DNA of 45,018 nucleotides from an uncultured Bacilli bacterium (lineage in GTDB: Bacteria; Bacillota_I; Bacilli_A; RF39; UBA660). The notes under the pieces were generated by a model that had not been told where the DNA came from, made no database searches, and was given only the letters and a program-made list of their open reading frames with translations. Both the position numbers and the translations under genes were made by a program. The stretch spans positions 1 through 45,018 of the forward strand of contig CAKOMC010000006.1 in NCBI GenBank assembly GCA_934096535.1, given 5' to 3'. Below, piece by piece: positions 1 through 7,639 of the stretch; position 1 is the first letter of the stretch, and the number at the start of each line of letters is the position of its first letter.

Positions 1-7
1 CTTTCAT
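1..7 (-). CDS. Start of an unidentified gene leaving the left edge
   Basis: Only the first two codons (ATG AAA) lie in the window. They are preceded on the minus strand by a good ribosome binding site, TGAGGTGA (complement of 13-20), six to seven bases before the ATG, and by a promoter-like pair at 44-72. Nothing can be said about the product. A start is called because RBS, spacing and promoter agree. Confidence 0.45.
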
Positions 8-43
8 CTTTTTCACCTCACAAACAATATAAATTTCTCAAGT

Positions 44-72
44 ATTATATCATAAAATTATAAAGTTGGAAA
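44..72 (-). promoter_or_regulatory. Putative promoter of the gene leaving the left edge
   Basis: On the minus strand a TATAAT -10 box (complement of 44-49) carries an upstream TGA (TG-extended form) and sits 17 bases from a TTTCCA -35-like box (complement of 67-72). It overlaps the 3' end of the preceding 103-codon gene. Confidence 0.45.
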
Positions 73-369
73 ATTTTCTTGAACTAATTTCTTTTTAGGA
101 CTCTTTTTTGCTGATTTAATTATATAGTCATACCATTTTTGGTGCTCTTCATCCGAAAAATATCCCCCATAAATTTTTAGCGTTGCTAACTTTAAACTAG
201 TTTCATCTTGAACATTTAAGTCTTCCATTTGTTTTTTACAATTATCACTTTCTAAGTAATCAGCTAAATCACTTTTTAGAAAATCAACAATTATTTCCTT
301 TTGATTATTGTAAACTTTTCTTAAACTTAAAACAAAATTCTTTATTTTTAATAATAATTTCTTTTTCAT
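58..369 (-). CDS. Small lysine-rich protein of unknown function
   Basis: A 103-residue basic protein that I do not recognise. It has a Lys-rich N-terminus, a mostly helical, charged body and a Lys-rich stretch near the C-terminus (KKSPKKK). There is no signal peptide, membrane segment or metal motif. The ATG at 369 is directly preceded by an in-frame stop, so the start is fixed. The best Shine-Dalgarno (AAGGAAAGGAA, complement of 396-406) lies about 26 bases upstream, and a 7-bp inverted repeat (379-395) sits between them; folding that hairpin would bring the RBS close to the start. A good promoter lies at 419-447. It may be co-transcribed with the next minus-strand gene. Confidence 0.6.
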   Translation of the reverse strand: MKKKLLLKIKNFVLSLRKVYNNQKEIIVDFLKSDLADYLESDNCKKQMEDLNVQDETSLKLATLKIYGGYFSDEEHQKWYDYIIKSAKKSPKKKLVQENFPTL

Positions 370-378
370 TTATTCTTT

Positions 379-395
379 ATCAATCAAAGATTGAT
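379..395. repeat. Short inverted repeat between RBS and start codon
   Basis: Perfect 7-bp arms (ATCAATC / GATTGAT) around a 3-base loop, placed in the 5' leader of the minus-strand gene ending at 58. It separates a strong AAGGAAAGGAA sequence from the ATG and could act by bringing the two together or as an operator. Function is inference. Confidence 0.4.
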
Positions 396-418
396 TCCTT
401 TCCTTTTTAATAAACTAT

Positions 419-447
419 ATTTTATCATATTGCTATTTTTTCGTAAA
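419..447 (-). promoter_or_regulatory. Putative sigma-A-type promoter for the 103-residue gene
   Basis: On the minus strand TTTACG (complement of 442-447) is followed after 17 bases by TAAAAT (complement of 419-424), with TGA immediately before the -10 box. Spacing and extended -10 are typical for Firmicutes. Confidence 0.55.
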
Positions 448-503
448 TAACTTAAAATAATTTTAGAAAGGATAAGATTTCTTCTAACACCAAAAGTTTC
501 TAA

Positions 504-531
504 TTTGCATAAAATTAAATATATGGATAAT
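504..531 (+). promoter_or_regulatory. Putative promoter for the 551-1341 gene pair
   Basis: TTTGCA (504-509) and GATAAT (526-531) are 16 bases apart, close upstream of the RBS AGGAAGG at 535-541. The match is moderate. Confidence 0.4.
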
Positions 532-550
532 TGTAGGAAGGGTGATATTT

Positions 551-874
551 ATGGGTTTTCCTCCTAACATTAATCCAGAACTTTTTTCCATTCTTGGTGC
601 CGTAACTGGCATTATTGTTGAAGGTGATTACACCGCTAACGAATTAAACTCTATTGGCAACTGGATAATTCTGGTGGGTCAGTTTATGCTAACAACTGCT
701 GCCCAGCAACAATTAATAAATGGGCGCTATCAAAATAATAATGGTAGTAGAATTAGGAGTAATGCCAACAATCATTCGGTAAATAATAAACAATATACGA
801 CGCAAGAACAACTTCAAGAACTTGTAAATTATTTAAAAAGGTTAGAAGAAAAAATAGAAGAAATCACTAAATAA
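551..874 (+). CDS. Conserved hypothetical protein, about 107 residues
   Basis: A small protein with a hydrophobic N-terminal half (FSILGAVTGIIVEGDY, then GNWIILVGQFMLTTAAQQQ), an Asn-rich linker and a charged C-terminal coiled-coil-like helix. Similar short proteins (a FSILGA...GNW..L.GQ pattern) are common in uncultured gut Firmicutes, with no assigned function; that statement is from memory. I start it at the ATG at 551, because the RBS AGGAAGG (535-541) lies nine bases upstream and overlaps the GTG at 542. The next gene begins two bases after its stop, so the two are probably translationally coupled. The N-terminal half looks membrane-associated. Confidence 0.75.
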   Translation: MGFPPNINPELFSILGAVTGIIVEGDYTANELNSIGNWIILVGQFMLTTAAQQQLINGRYQNNNGSRIRSNANNHSVNNKQYTTQEQLQELVNYLKRLEEKIEEITK

Positions 875-876
875 TT

Positions 877-1341
877 ATGAAAATAATTAATAAAATACTT
901 AGTATACTTGTTACTATCTTTTTAGTAACTAACCTTGTTGTAGTCTTTTTAATTAATGTTCATTTTGGCAGTCTTGGGATGATAAAATCAGCAACTGGTG
1001 AATTAAGCCCCGATGTCAAAGTAAATGATCTATTAATTTATCAGAAGCAAAAAACTTATCAGGAAAATGACATCATTGTTTATAATATTCAAAATAAATA
1101 TTCTCTAGCTAAAGTTAAAAACACTACTGAATATTTAACTTATATTAAAGATAATACTAATAAAGAATACGGTCCTATTAGTAATGCTGATATTAAAGGT
1201 AAGCAACTTGTTGTTTTAAATGCTAAGCACATTATCATATATTTTATTACGGTCTTTATTTGCTTAGGCTACTTAATTATCAACATATTACTTGGCGTTA
1301 AAGAAATGAAAAAGAACTCCGAAGTTAATACTACTTCTTAG
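877..1341 (+). CDS. Signal peptidase I (S26)-like membrane protein lacking catalytic residues
   Basis: A 154-residue protein with one membrane segment at each end (residues about 5-30 and 117-140) and a middle region following the S26/SipW signal peptidase pattern. The nucleophile motif, normally GSMxP, reads T-G-E-L-S-P at residues 40-45, so glutamate replaces serine. The following VKVNDLLIY matches the usual VKVGDLVIV. The box that normally carries the catalytic His (THRV) reads SLAKV at 76-80. Later KDNTN...GPISNADIKGK matches the GDNN...V...DIIGK box. It therefore looks like an inactive paralogue: a chaperone, a regulator or a partner of a real SipW encoded elsewhere. SipW-type enzymes process TasA-like proteins, and three such proteins occur at 38426-43242. 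It overlaps the convergent gene by 11 bases. Confidence 0.7.
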   Translation: MKIINKILSILVTIFLVTNLVVVFLINVHFGSLGMIKSATGELSPDVKVNDLLIYQKQKTYQENDIIVYNIQNKYSLAKVKNTTEYLTYIKDNTNKEYGPISNADIKGKQLVVLNAKHIIIYFITVFICLGYLIINILLGVKEMKKNSEVNTTS

Positions 1342-1353
1342 AGTTCTTTTTTT
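1308..1353. terminator. Bidirectional intrinsic terminator
   Basis: Arms AAAAAGAACTC (1309-1319) and GAGTTCTTTTT (1341-1351) form a strong stem with A-run and T-run on opposite sides. It serves both convergent genes and overlaps both coding 3' ends. Confidence 0.8.
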
Positions 1354-1972
1354 CATCTGTATCATCTTTTATAATAACGGCGTCAACCACATCTTTGTTT
1401 TTACTTCTTTTTTTCTTTTTTTCTTCTTTAGTCATAGTTTCTTTTACCACACTTTTATTAGTTAACCAGCCGAAAATTTCTAAACCTGCATATATCATTA
1501 AGACAATACCAATTGTTTGAAAAGCCAAATTAGCTTCTAAAATGGTATAAAGTCCCGCTAAAATTAAAAGAAGGGAAATAATTAATAGACTAAAGAATTT
1601 AGGATTATTTTTTTTATCTATTTGCATGGCACTAGCAAAACGCATAATTCCACTTAATAAAATCCAACCGCCAATAACAAAACGAACCATAGCCTCAACA
1701 AAACCGGCAGCAAAGAAAAACACCGAACCGATTGCCATACAAGAAATTCCTGCTACCATAGGTATAGCTGACACTTGGGTATTTTGTCTTACTAAAATAT
1801 AATTTTTAATACAAGAATATAATCCAAACAAAATTAAAATGCCCCCTAAGATTCGGGATATAACTATAACCATTGTATCTGGATTTGTAAACATGATAGC
1901 GCCCAAGATAAAAAATAAAATGGCACTAACTAGAGAACTATTATTATTGTAAGACTTAACTTCAACTCTCAT
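1331..1972 (-). CDS. DUF308/HdeD-like membrane protein
   Basis: A 213-residue protein with about six hydrophobic segments over residues 12-170 and a Lys-rich, acidic cytoplasmic tail (EEKKKKRSKNKD, then DDTDEKKNSKK). The repeated small-residue-rich helices (FFILGAIMF, ILGGILILFGLY, VIGGWILLSGIMRF) match the DUF308/HdeD family, whose enteric member is linked to acid stress; the Firmicute role is unknown. The ATG at 1972 has AGAGG upstream, and a TATAAT box lies at the complement of 1997-2002. Its 3' end overlaps the convergent signal-peptidase-like gene and shares its terminator. Confidence 0.8.
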   Translation of the reverse strand: MRVEVKSYNNNSSLVSAILFFILGAIMFTNPDTMVIVISRILGGILILFGLYSCIKNYILVRQNTQVSAIPMVAGISCMAIGSVFFFAAGFVEAMVRFVIGGWILLSGIMRFASAMQIDKKNNPKFFSLLIISLLLILAGLYTILEANLAFQTIGIVLMIYAGLEIFGWLTNKSVVKETMTKEEKKKKRSKNKDVVDAVIIKDDTDEKKNSKK

Positions 1973-2068
1973 AAAAAACCTCTTTTCTTAACTTAGATTA
2001 TACAATAAATAACGCTCCATGGCTAGCAAAATATCCTTGCTTTTTTACCATTTTCTTAAGTCTTTCTT

Positions 2069-2101
2069 ACTATATAATATATATATACTTAATTATATAG
2101 T
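2069..2101. repeat. AT-rich inverted repeat
   Basis: Perfect 10-bp arms ACTATATAAT (2069-2078) and ATTATATAGT (2092-2101) with a 13-base spacer. It may be a regulator binding site or a chance palindrome in AT-rich DNA. Confidence 0.35.
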
Positions 2102-2168
2102 ATTTTCATTATTATATATAGATATTGTTTTTATCTTCAAACTAATTTTGTCCTTAAAGCAATATTAA

Positions 2169-2197
2169 GGGTGGGTGGGTTGGGAAGTAATCATAAA
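2169..2197 (+). repeat. G-quadruplex-like motif plus 17-base dispersed repeat
   Basis: Four GGG runs with loops of 1, 1 and 2 bases (2169-2184) form a textbook quadruplex pattern in otherwise AT-rich DNA. The last run begins a 17-base sequence, TGGGAAGTAATCATAAA (2181-2197), that recurs exactly on the minus strand at 29053-29069, again next to a G-rich stretch. Function unknown. Confidence 0.7.
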
Positions 2198-2250
2198 AAT
2201 CCTAAATATTATTTTCAAAATTTTTCACAAAACTTTCAAGAAAATACTCA

Positions 2251-2279
2251 TTGCTAATATTAACCAATTAGTGTATTAT
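2251..2279 (+). promoter_or_regulatory. Putative tilS-ftsH promoter
   Basis: TTGCTA (2251-2256) and TATTAT (2274-2279) are separated by 17 bases, about 20 bases upstream of the tilS start. Confidence 0.55.
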
Positions 2280-2298
2280 ACGGTATAGGTGATTGCAC

Positions 2299-3639
2299 AT
2301 GAATTTAGAAAAATCTTACCTTTATTTAAAACAAATTTTAAAACAAGGCGATACTATCGTCATTGGCGTTTCTACTGGCCCAGATTCTATGTGCTTATTA
2401 TATCTTTTAGAAAAAATCCAAAAAGAAATACCCGTTAAAATCATTGTTGCTCATGTAAATCACCATGTTCGTAAAGAAGCAATAACCGAAGAAAAATATA
2501 TCAAAAAATATTGTCAAAAACACAAAATCATTTGTGAAGTTGCTAATCTTAAACCAGTAAAAAACAATTTTGAAGCTGTTGCCCATGAATTTCGCTATGC
2601 TTTTTTTAAAAAACTAATTAAAAAATACCAAGCTAATTACTTAATGACCGCTCACCATGGCGATGATTTAATCGAGACTATCTTAATGCGTCAACTAAGA
2701 GGAGCATCTTTAAAAGGGTATGCGGGTATGAGTTTGCAGACTTCATATGAAAACTTTAGTCTGGTAAGACCCCTTCTATTATATACAAAAGAAGATATCC
2801 TGGAGTTTGCCTCTTTAAATAACATTAAATATTTTGTAGATAATACCAACTTTTTAGATGATCACCTTCGCAACCGTATTCGTCAAAATATTTTGCCGGC
2901 TTTAAAAAAAGAAAATCATAATGTTCACTTAAAATATTTGCAATTTAGCGAAGAATTAGTGGCAGCTGACAAAGTTTTACAAAACCTTACTAATGAAATT
3001 ATAAAACAAGTATATAATAATAATAGGTTACTAATACCCGCATTTTTAAAGCAAGACAAGGTGATAGAAGAGCGAATAATTAAATTGATTTTAAAAGATT
3101 TATATAAAGACAATATTAATATCATAACCAATAAGCAAGTTACTAACATTATTGCTATGATTTACCGCAAAAAACCTAATGAAACTTTACTATTACCCAA
3201 TGGTTTTATAGCAATTAAAAATTATAACGAATTGTATTTTAATAAAAAAAATTTAAAAGAAGTAAAAATAGATAATAAGAAACATAAACTAAGGGCTGTT
3301 AATAATTATAATAATCAAATAATCAAAATAGTTGGTGAGTGTAGTGATACTTCTAATTATGTAACAAGACTAGATAGTAGCGAGCTTAATCTGCCTCTTT
3401 ATATCAGAACCAGAAAAGATGGCGATAAAATGACTATTAAAAATATGGCTGGTTCTAAAAAGATAAAGGATATTTTTATTGAAAGTAAAGTTCCTATGGC
3501 GAAAAGAAATTCATGGCTTTTAGTTTGTGATAATGATGATAATATCATTTGGTTACCAGCTTTAAAAAAATCAAAATTTGATAAAGAAATTAATGAAAAG
3601 TATGATATAATACTAATGTTTATAAAAGAAGGAGAATAA
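2299..3639 (+). CDS. tilS: tRNA(Ile)-lysidine synthase
   Basis: This cytoplasmic enzyme uses ATP to attach lysine to C34 of the CAU-anticodon tRNA-Ile, so that it reads AUA. The PP-loop lies at residues 24-31, followed by HVNHHVR and the TAHHGDDLIET motif. NRIRQNILPAL and a C-terminal TilS-C region complete a usual length of 446 residues. The PP-loop reads S-T-G-P-D-S where most family members have S-G-G-x-D-S. The ATG at 2299 is chosen because AGGTG (2287-2291) is correctly spaced for it and too close to the TTG at 2293. ftsH begins two bases after the stop, the classic tilS-ftsH neighbourhood (hpt is absent). Confidence 0.93.
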   Translation: MNLEKSYLYLKQILKQGDTIVIGVSTGPDSMCLLYLLEKIQKEIPVKIIVAHVNHHVRKEAITEEKYIKKYCQKHKIICEVANLKPVKNNFEAVAHEFRYAFFKKLIKKYQANYLMTAHHGDDLIETILMRQLRGASLKGYAGMSLQTSYENFSLVRPLLLYTKEDILEFASLNNIKYFVDNTNFLDDHLRNRIRQNILPALKKENHNVHLKYLQFSEELVAADKVLQNLTNEIIKQVYNNNRLLIPAFLKQDKVIEERIIKLILKDLYKDNINIITNKQVTNIIAMIYRKKPNETLLLPNGFIAIKNYNELYFNKKNLKEVKIDNKKHKLRAVNNYNNQIIKIVGECSDTSNYVTRLDSSELNLPLYIRTRKDGDKMTIKNMAGSKKIKDIFIESKVPMAKRNSWLLVCDNDDNIIWLPALKKSKFDKEINEKYDIILMFIKEGE

Positions 3640-3641
3640 AT

Positions 3642-5615
3642 ATGAATAAAAAAAGACAGAATGCTGCCAAACAGTTTACACCTTATTTAGTTCTAATCTT
3701 GATAATCTGTGCCATGTTATTCCTATATAGTGGTACTGCAACAAAGGTACATGAATTAAAAACTGGTGAGTTTTTAAAATATATAAATGAAGGTAAAGTT
3801 ACCGAAATGACTATTACTCCTAAGAGTGATGAATCGGTTTACTATATTACTGGTAAAATTGATGGTTATAGCGATAAAGAAACCTTTACCGTTCGTATCG
3901 TTGGGGAACAATTAGATACGGTAACAGCTTATGCTACAAGCCATAGTCTAAATCTTTATGATACTAATAAAGACCCAGGAAGTAGCGTTATTCCATATAT
4001 CGTTGTTAATGTGCTTCCAATCGTTGTTATTTGTGCTTGTGGATATGTTCTATTTATGAAAATGTCAGCAGGGAACAATAAATCAATGGACTTTGGTCGT
4101 TCTCGTGCTAAATTAAGCGAAGACGGTGGTAAAGTAAGATTTACCGATGTTGCTGGTTTAGATGAAGAAAAAGAAGAGGTAAGTGAATTAATCGACTTCC
4201 TTAAAAATCCTAAAAAGTTCCAAAAATTAGGAGCAAGAATTCCTAAAGGCGTTCTTTTAGTAGGGCCTCCCGGAACTGGTAAAACATTACTTGCTAAAGC
4301 TGTAGCAGGTGAGGCCAATGTACCATTCTACTACATATCAGGCTCTGATTTTGTTGAATTATTTGTTGGCGTTGGTGCTTCTCGTGTAAGAGATATGTTC
4401 AAACAAGCTAAACAATCTGCCCCATGTTTAATTTTCATCGATGAAATTGATGCAGTTGGTCGTCAAAGAGGTTCTGGTATCGGCGGCGGTCATGATGAAC
4501 GCGAACAAACCCTTAACCAATTATTAACAGAAATGGATGGCTTCGGCGCTAATGAAGGTATAATCATCATAGCAGCTACGAATCGTCCTGATGTTTTAGA
4601 CCCAGCCCTATTACGCCCTGGTCGTTTCGATAGACAAGTAACAGTTAGTCTACCAGATGCTAAGGCTCGTGAAGAAATCTTAGGAGTTCATGCTCGTAAC
4701 AAAATATTTGCCGATGATGTTAACTTAAAAGCTTTATCGCAAAGAACTCCGGGATTTAGTGGCGCTGATTTAGAAAATTTATTAAATGAAGCTGCTTTAC
4801 TTGCTGTTCGTCGTAACAAAGAAGCTATTACTATGGATGAAATTGATGAAGCAACTGACCGTGTCTTAATGGGACCTGCTAAGACATCTCGTAAAATTTC
4901 TGATAAAGAAAAACATCTTGTGGCCATCCATGAATCAGGTCATGCCGTAATCGGTATTAAACTAGCTGATGCCCAAGAAGTTCATAAAATCACCATTATC
5001 CCAAGAGGTATGGCTGGTGGCTATACTATGATGCTTCCAAAAGAAGAAAAAATGGGCATTATGACTAAAGAAGAACTAGAAAGTCAAATTATTGGCTTAA
5101 TGGGTGGTCGTGCTGCTGAAAAAATCTTCTTAAACGCAACAACCACGGGAGCTTCTGACGACTTTAAAAAAGCTACGCATATTGCTAGAAGTATGGTAAC
5201 TAAATACGGTATGTCTGATTTAGGTCCAATGCAATTAGAAGAAGAACAAGAAGGTGTCTTCTTAGGTCGCGATTACAATAAGACTAAGAACTTCTCTGAT
5301 CAAGTAGCTTTAGAAATAGATAAAGCAGTTCGCAAAATAGTTGATGACTGCTACGATAAAGCTGTTGAAATTCTAAAGAAAAACGAAAAATTAGTTAATT
5401 TACTTGCCGATGCTTTAATGGAAAATGAAACTTTAACTAAAGAGCAAATCGAATGCTTAGTGGAAACTGGTAAAATGTGTCCAGCAGATCCCAAACCAAC
5501 TGCTGAACCAACAATGGTTAAACTAAAAGAAGTTGCTAAATCTAAGGGAATCAAAGGTTATGCTAAAATGACTAGAGAAGAACTAGAAAAAGCTATTGAA
5601 GAATCTGAAAAATAA
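3642..5615 (+). CDS. ftsH: ATP-dependent zinc metalloprotease FtsH with C-terminal SAP/Rho_N-like extension
   Basis: A membrane-anchored AAA+ protease that degrades misassembled membrane proteins and short-lived regulators. It has membrane segments at residues about 13-30 and 117-139, Walker A GPPGTGKT (208-215), Walker B IFIDEID (264-270), the second region of homology ATNRPDVLDPALLRPGRFDR (312-331), the zinc site HESGH (430-434) and the third-ligand region TTGASDD (501-507). The RBS AAGGAG lies at the 3' end of tilS. Unusually, residues 625-654 (KLKEVAKSKGIKGY...TREELEKAI) resemble the Rho_N/HeH/SAP helix-extended-helix motif, which usually binds nucleic acid and is not part of standard FtsH. 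A strong terminator follows. Confidence 0.95.
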   Translation: MNKKRQNAAKQFTPYLVLILIICAMLFLYSGTATKVHELKTGEFLKYINEGKVTEMTITPKSDESVYYITGKIDGYSDKETFTVRIVGEQLDTVTAYATSHSLNLYDTNKDPGSSVIPYIVVNVLPIVVICACGYVLFMKMSAGNNKSMDFGRSRAKLSEDGGKVRFTDVAGLDEEKEEVSELIDFLKNPKKFQKLGARIPKGVLLVGPPGTGKTLLAKAVAGEANVPFYYISGSDFVELFVGVGASRVRDMFKQAKQSAPCLIFIDEIDAVGRQRGSGIGGGHDEREQTLNQLLTEMDGFGANEGIIIIAATNRPDVLDPALLRPGRFDRQVTVSLPDAKAREEILGVHARNKIFADDVNLKALSQRTPGFSGADLENLLNEAALLAVRRNKEAITMDEIDEATDRVLMGPAKTSRKISDKEKHLVAIHESGHAVIGIKLADAQEVHKITIIPRGMAGGYTMMLPKEEKMGIMTKEELESQIIGLMGGRAAEKIFLNATTTGASDDFKKATHIARSMVTKYGMSDLGPMQLEEEQEGVFLGRDYNKTKNFSDQVALEIDKAVRKIVDDCYDKAVEILKKNEKLVNLLADALMENETLTKEQIECLVETGKMCPADPKPTAEPTMVKLKEVAKSKGIKGYAKMTREELEKAIEESEK

Positions 5616-5631
5616 TAAAATAAATAGTTAT

Positions 5632-5676
5632 AAACGATATAATGATTATTAATAAAGTCTTTATATCGTTTTTTTG
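5632..5676 (+). terminator. Intrinsic terminator of tilS-ftsH
   Basis: Arms AAACGATATAA (5632-5642) and TTATATCGTTT (5661-5671), followed by a T-run. Confidence 0.8.
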
Positions 5677-5780
5677 ATTTCCGAGCCAAAATTGAAAAAA
5701 TATAATATAGAAACAATTACTATGCCCCATTAAAGCGGCAATTAAAACATTATAAAAACAAAAAATACTTTATGCTTTAA

Positions 5781-5809
5781 TTTACATACCTTAAGAGAAA
5801 TGTTATACT
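5781..5809 (+). promoter_or_regulatory. Strong promoter of the DHH gene
   Basis: TTTACA (5781-5786), 17 bases, then TATACT (5804-5809), with TGT just before the -10 box. The expected transcription start (about 5816) excludes the TTG at 5811 as the translation start. Confidence 0.75.
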
Positions 5810-5837
5810 TTTGTTAGAAAAAGAAATAGGAGCTAAA

Positions 5838-6791
5838 ATGATAAAACAAATAAATAATAATAAAATCTTAATAATTAGCCACTTGGCTGATATTGATGGT
5901 ATGGGTTCAATAATACTTGGTAAATTCTATTTTAAAAACTTTGATTTTTTACTTGCGGATAATAATCAAAATTTTGACTTAGAAACTGATATCGAGGCTA
6001 AAAATTATGAAACTATCTATATTTGTGATTTAGGATTTTCTGAAAAAAATTTAAATTATTGTTTAAATCATCCAGAAATTGCTAATAAAATAAAGAATTT
6101 TGACCATCATGAGTCTGAAGAAGCAAAAAATAAGTATCCTTTTGTAAATGAAGTTATTAAATTAAATGGTCGTTTAACATGCGCTACCGAATTGTTCTAT
6201 AATTACTTGCTGACTTTACCTAATAGTGATTTTTTAAAAAACGATTTCTTTAAAAAGATGGTTAATGCTATTCGTTGTGAAGACACTTGGGCTTTTGAAG
6301 CTGAAAATAATACTTTAGGACCTGACTTAGCAACCCTTCATGCTTTTTTGGGAGCAACAACATTTATTGATGTGATATCTAATCTAAATTGTACTGGTGA
6401 TTTTTACCTTCCTAAAGCATATGAAGATATAATAGCTAGTCAAAATGCCGCTAAAGATTATGATGTTGCAAATTATGTTAAGAAATCTAGATTAATTGAA
6501 TATAACAACTATAAAATTATTGTTTCAATCAGTGAAGGCTATCGTTCTTATGTTGGCAATGAACTTATGAAAATGTATCCTGAGGCTGATTTTGCCTTAA
6601 TTATTAACTTTTATCGTTTGACTTGTTCTTTAAGAATTAATAACGATAAGTATGATTTAGGCCAAATTGCTCAAGAATTTACTCCTAATGGTGGCGGTCA
6701 TAAAAGAGCAGCTGGCTTCCAATTTGATGAGCGTTCTATTCCTAAGATAGAGGAAATTATCTCTAAATACTTAGGAATGCTAAAAAATTAA
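5838..6791 (+). CDS. DHH-family phosphoesterase
   Basis: A 317-residue protein of the DHH/DHHA1 superfamily (RecJ, NrnA, GdpP relatives), manganese-dependent phosphoesterases acting on small nucleotides or DNA/RNA ends. Motifs seen: SHLADIDG (14-21), CDLG (63-66), DHH (89-91) and the C-terminal DHHA1 signature NGGGHKRAAGF near 284-294. There are no membrane segments or CBS domains, so it is a soluble single-unit enzyme; oligoribonuclease or cyclic dinucleotide work are possible but not shown. The start is the ATG at 5838, with AGGAG (5828-5832) upstream. It stands alone between the ftsH terminator and parA. Confidence 0.85.
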   Translation: MIKQINNNKILIISHLADIDGMGSIILGKFYFKNFDFLLADNNQNFDLETDIEAKNYETIYICDLGFSEKNLNYCLNHPEIANKIKNFDHHESEEAKNKYPFVNEVIKLNGRLTCATELFYNYLLTLPNSDFLKNDFFKKMVNAIRCEDTWAFEAENNTLGPDLATLHAFLGATTFIDVISNLNCTGDFYLPKAYEDIIASQNAAKDYDVANYVKKSRLIEYNNYKIIVSISEGYRSYVGNELMKMYPEADFALIINFYRLTCSLRINNDKYDLGQIAQEFTPNGGGHKRAAGFQFDERSIPKIEEIISKYLGMLKN

Positions 6792-6818
6792 GACAAAATA
6801 ATTTTTATATGTTAAAAT
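6790..6818 (+). promoter_or_regulatory. Possible parA-parB promoter
   Basis: AAGACA (6790-6795), 17 bases, TAAAAT (6813-6818), with TGT before the -10 box. The -35 box is weak. Confidence 0.4.
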
Positions 6819-6853
6819 AAAGTAGCAGAAGTTTTGACGAAGGTGGTATTAAA

Positions 6854-7639
6854 ATGACAAAAATAATTGCTTTAGTAAATCAAAAGGGCGGCGTTGGTAA
6901 GACAACATCTAGTATTAATTTATCAGCAGCTTTAGGAAAAGAAGGCAAAAACACTTTATTAATTGATTTAGACCCGCAAGGAAATGCAACGACTGGTCTT
7001 GGAATTAATAATGGCGACATTAAACATGATATTTATGATGTAATGACTGGTGCTTGTGATGTAAAAAGTGCTGTAATAAAAACTAAATTTAAAAATTTAT
7101 CCATGATTCCTGCAACCTTAAATCTAGCTGGTGTTGATGTTGAATTTGTGAAAGCTATGTTAGAAGACTCTAACTTTCGTCAAAATGAACAATTAAAGTT
7201 GAGTTTAGAACCATTAATGGGAACCTATGATTACATAATTATTGATTGTCAGCCATCGCTTGGTATTACAACAATGAATGCTTTAGTTGCCAGTAACTCG
7301 GTAATTATTCCTGTTCAATGTGAATTCTTTGCTTTAGAAGGTATAACTCAATTATTAAATTCCATAATCATGGTCCAATCTAATATGAACCCAGGTCTTC
7401 GGATTGAAGGAGTTTTGCTTACGATGTTAGATGGTCGTACCAATATCGGACTAGAAGTAATTGAAGAAATTCGTGGTTACTTTAAAAATAAAGTTTTCAA
7501 TACCATTATTCCTCGCCTAGTTCGTTTAGTTGAGGCCCCAAGTCATGGCAAACCAATAAGCGACTACGACCCAGATAGTAGAGCAACACTTGCTTACCAA
7601 AATTTAGCAAAGGAGGTTATTAGTAGAGATGGAAACTAA
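6854..7639 (+). CDS. parA: Chromosome partitioning ATPase ParA/Soj
   Basis: A P-loop ATPase of the deviant Walker A type that binds nucleoid DNA and works with ParB to segregate origins; in Bacillus it also controls DnaA. The deviant Walker A KGGVGKTT begins at residue 11, switch I DLDPQGNAT follows, then Walker B YIIIDCQPSLG and the C-terminal LVRLVEAPSHGKPI. At 261 residues without an N-terminal DNA-binding domain it is the chromosomal (Soj) form, not a plasmid type. The RBS GAAGGTGG lies eight bases upstream. parB overlaps its last 11 bases. Confidence 0.93.
   Translation: MTKIIALVNQKGGVGKTTSSINLSAALGKEGKNTLLIDLDPQGNATTGLGINNGDIKHDIYDVMTGACDVKSAVIKTKFKNLSMIPATLNLAGVDVEFVKAMLEDSNFRQNEQLKLSLEPLMGTYDYIIIDCQPSLGITTMNALVASNSVIIPVQCEFFALEGITQLLNSIIMVQSNMNPGLRIEGVLLTMLDGRTNIGLEVIEEIRGYFKNKVFNTIIPRLVRLVEAPSHGKPISDYDPDSRATLAYQNLAKEVISRDGN

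Larger units (their letters stand above)
1973..2298. other. Long intergenic region upstream of tilS
   Basis: 326 bases between divergent genes. It holds the minus-strand promoter of the DUF308 gene (TATAAT, complement of 1997-2002), a 10-bp AT-rich inverted repeat (2069-2101), a G-rich quadruplex-like motif followed by a sequence repeated at 29 kb (2169-2197), and the tilS promoter (2251-2279). No open reading frame or tRNA was seen. Confidence 0.7.

Noticed and set aside
2025..2046. AGCAA/TTGCT hairpin with a T-run, terminator-like on the plus strand
   Set aside because: No plus-strand gene ends before it and the stem is only 5 bp.
3956..4318. Minus-strand open frame inside ftsH
   Set aside because: It is antisense to the AAA domain, has no RBS and its composition mirrors the ftsH codons; likewise the frames at 4688-4927 and 5351-5554.
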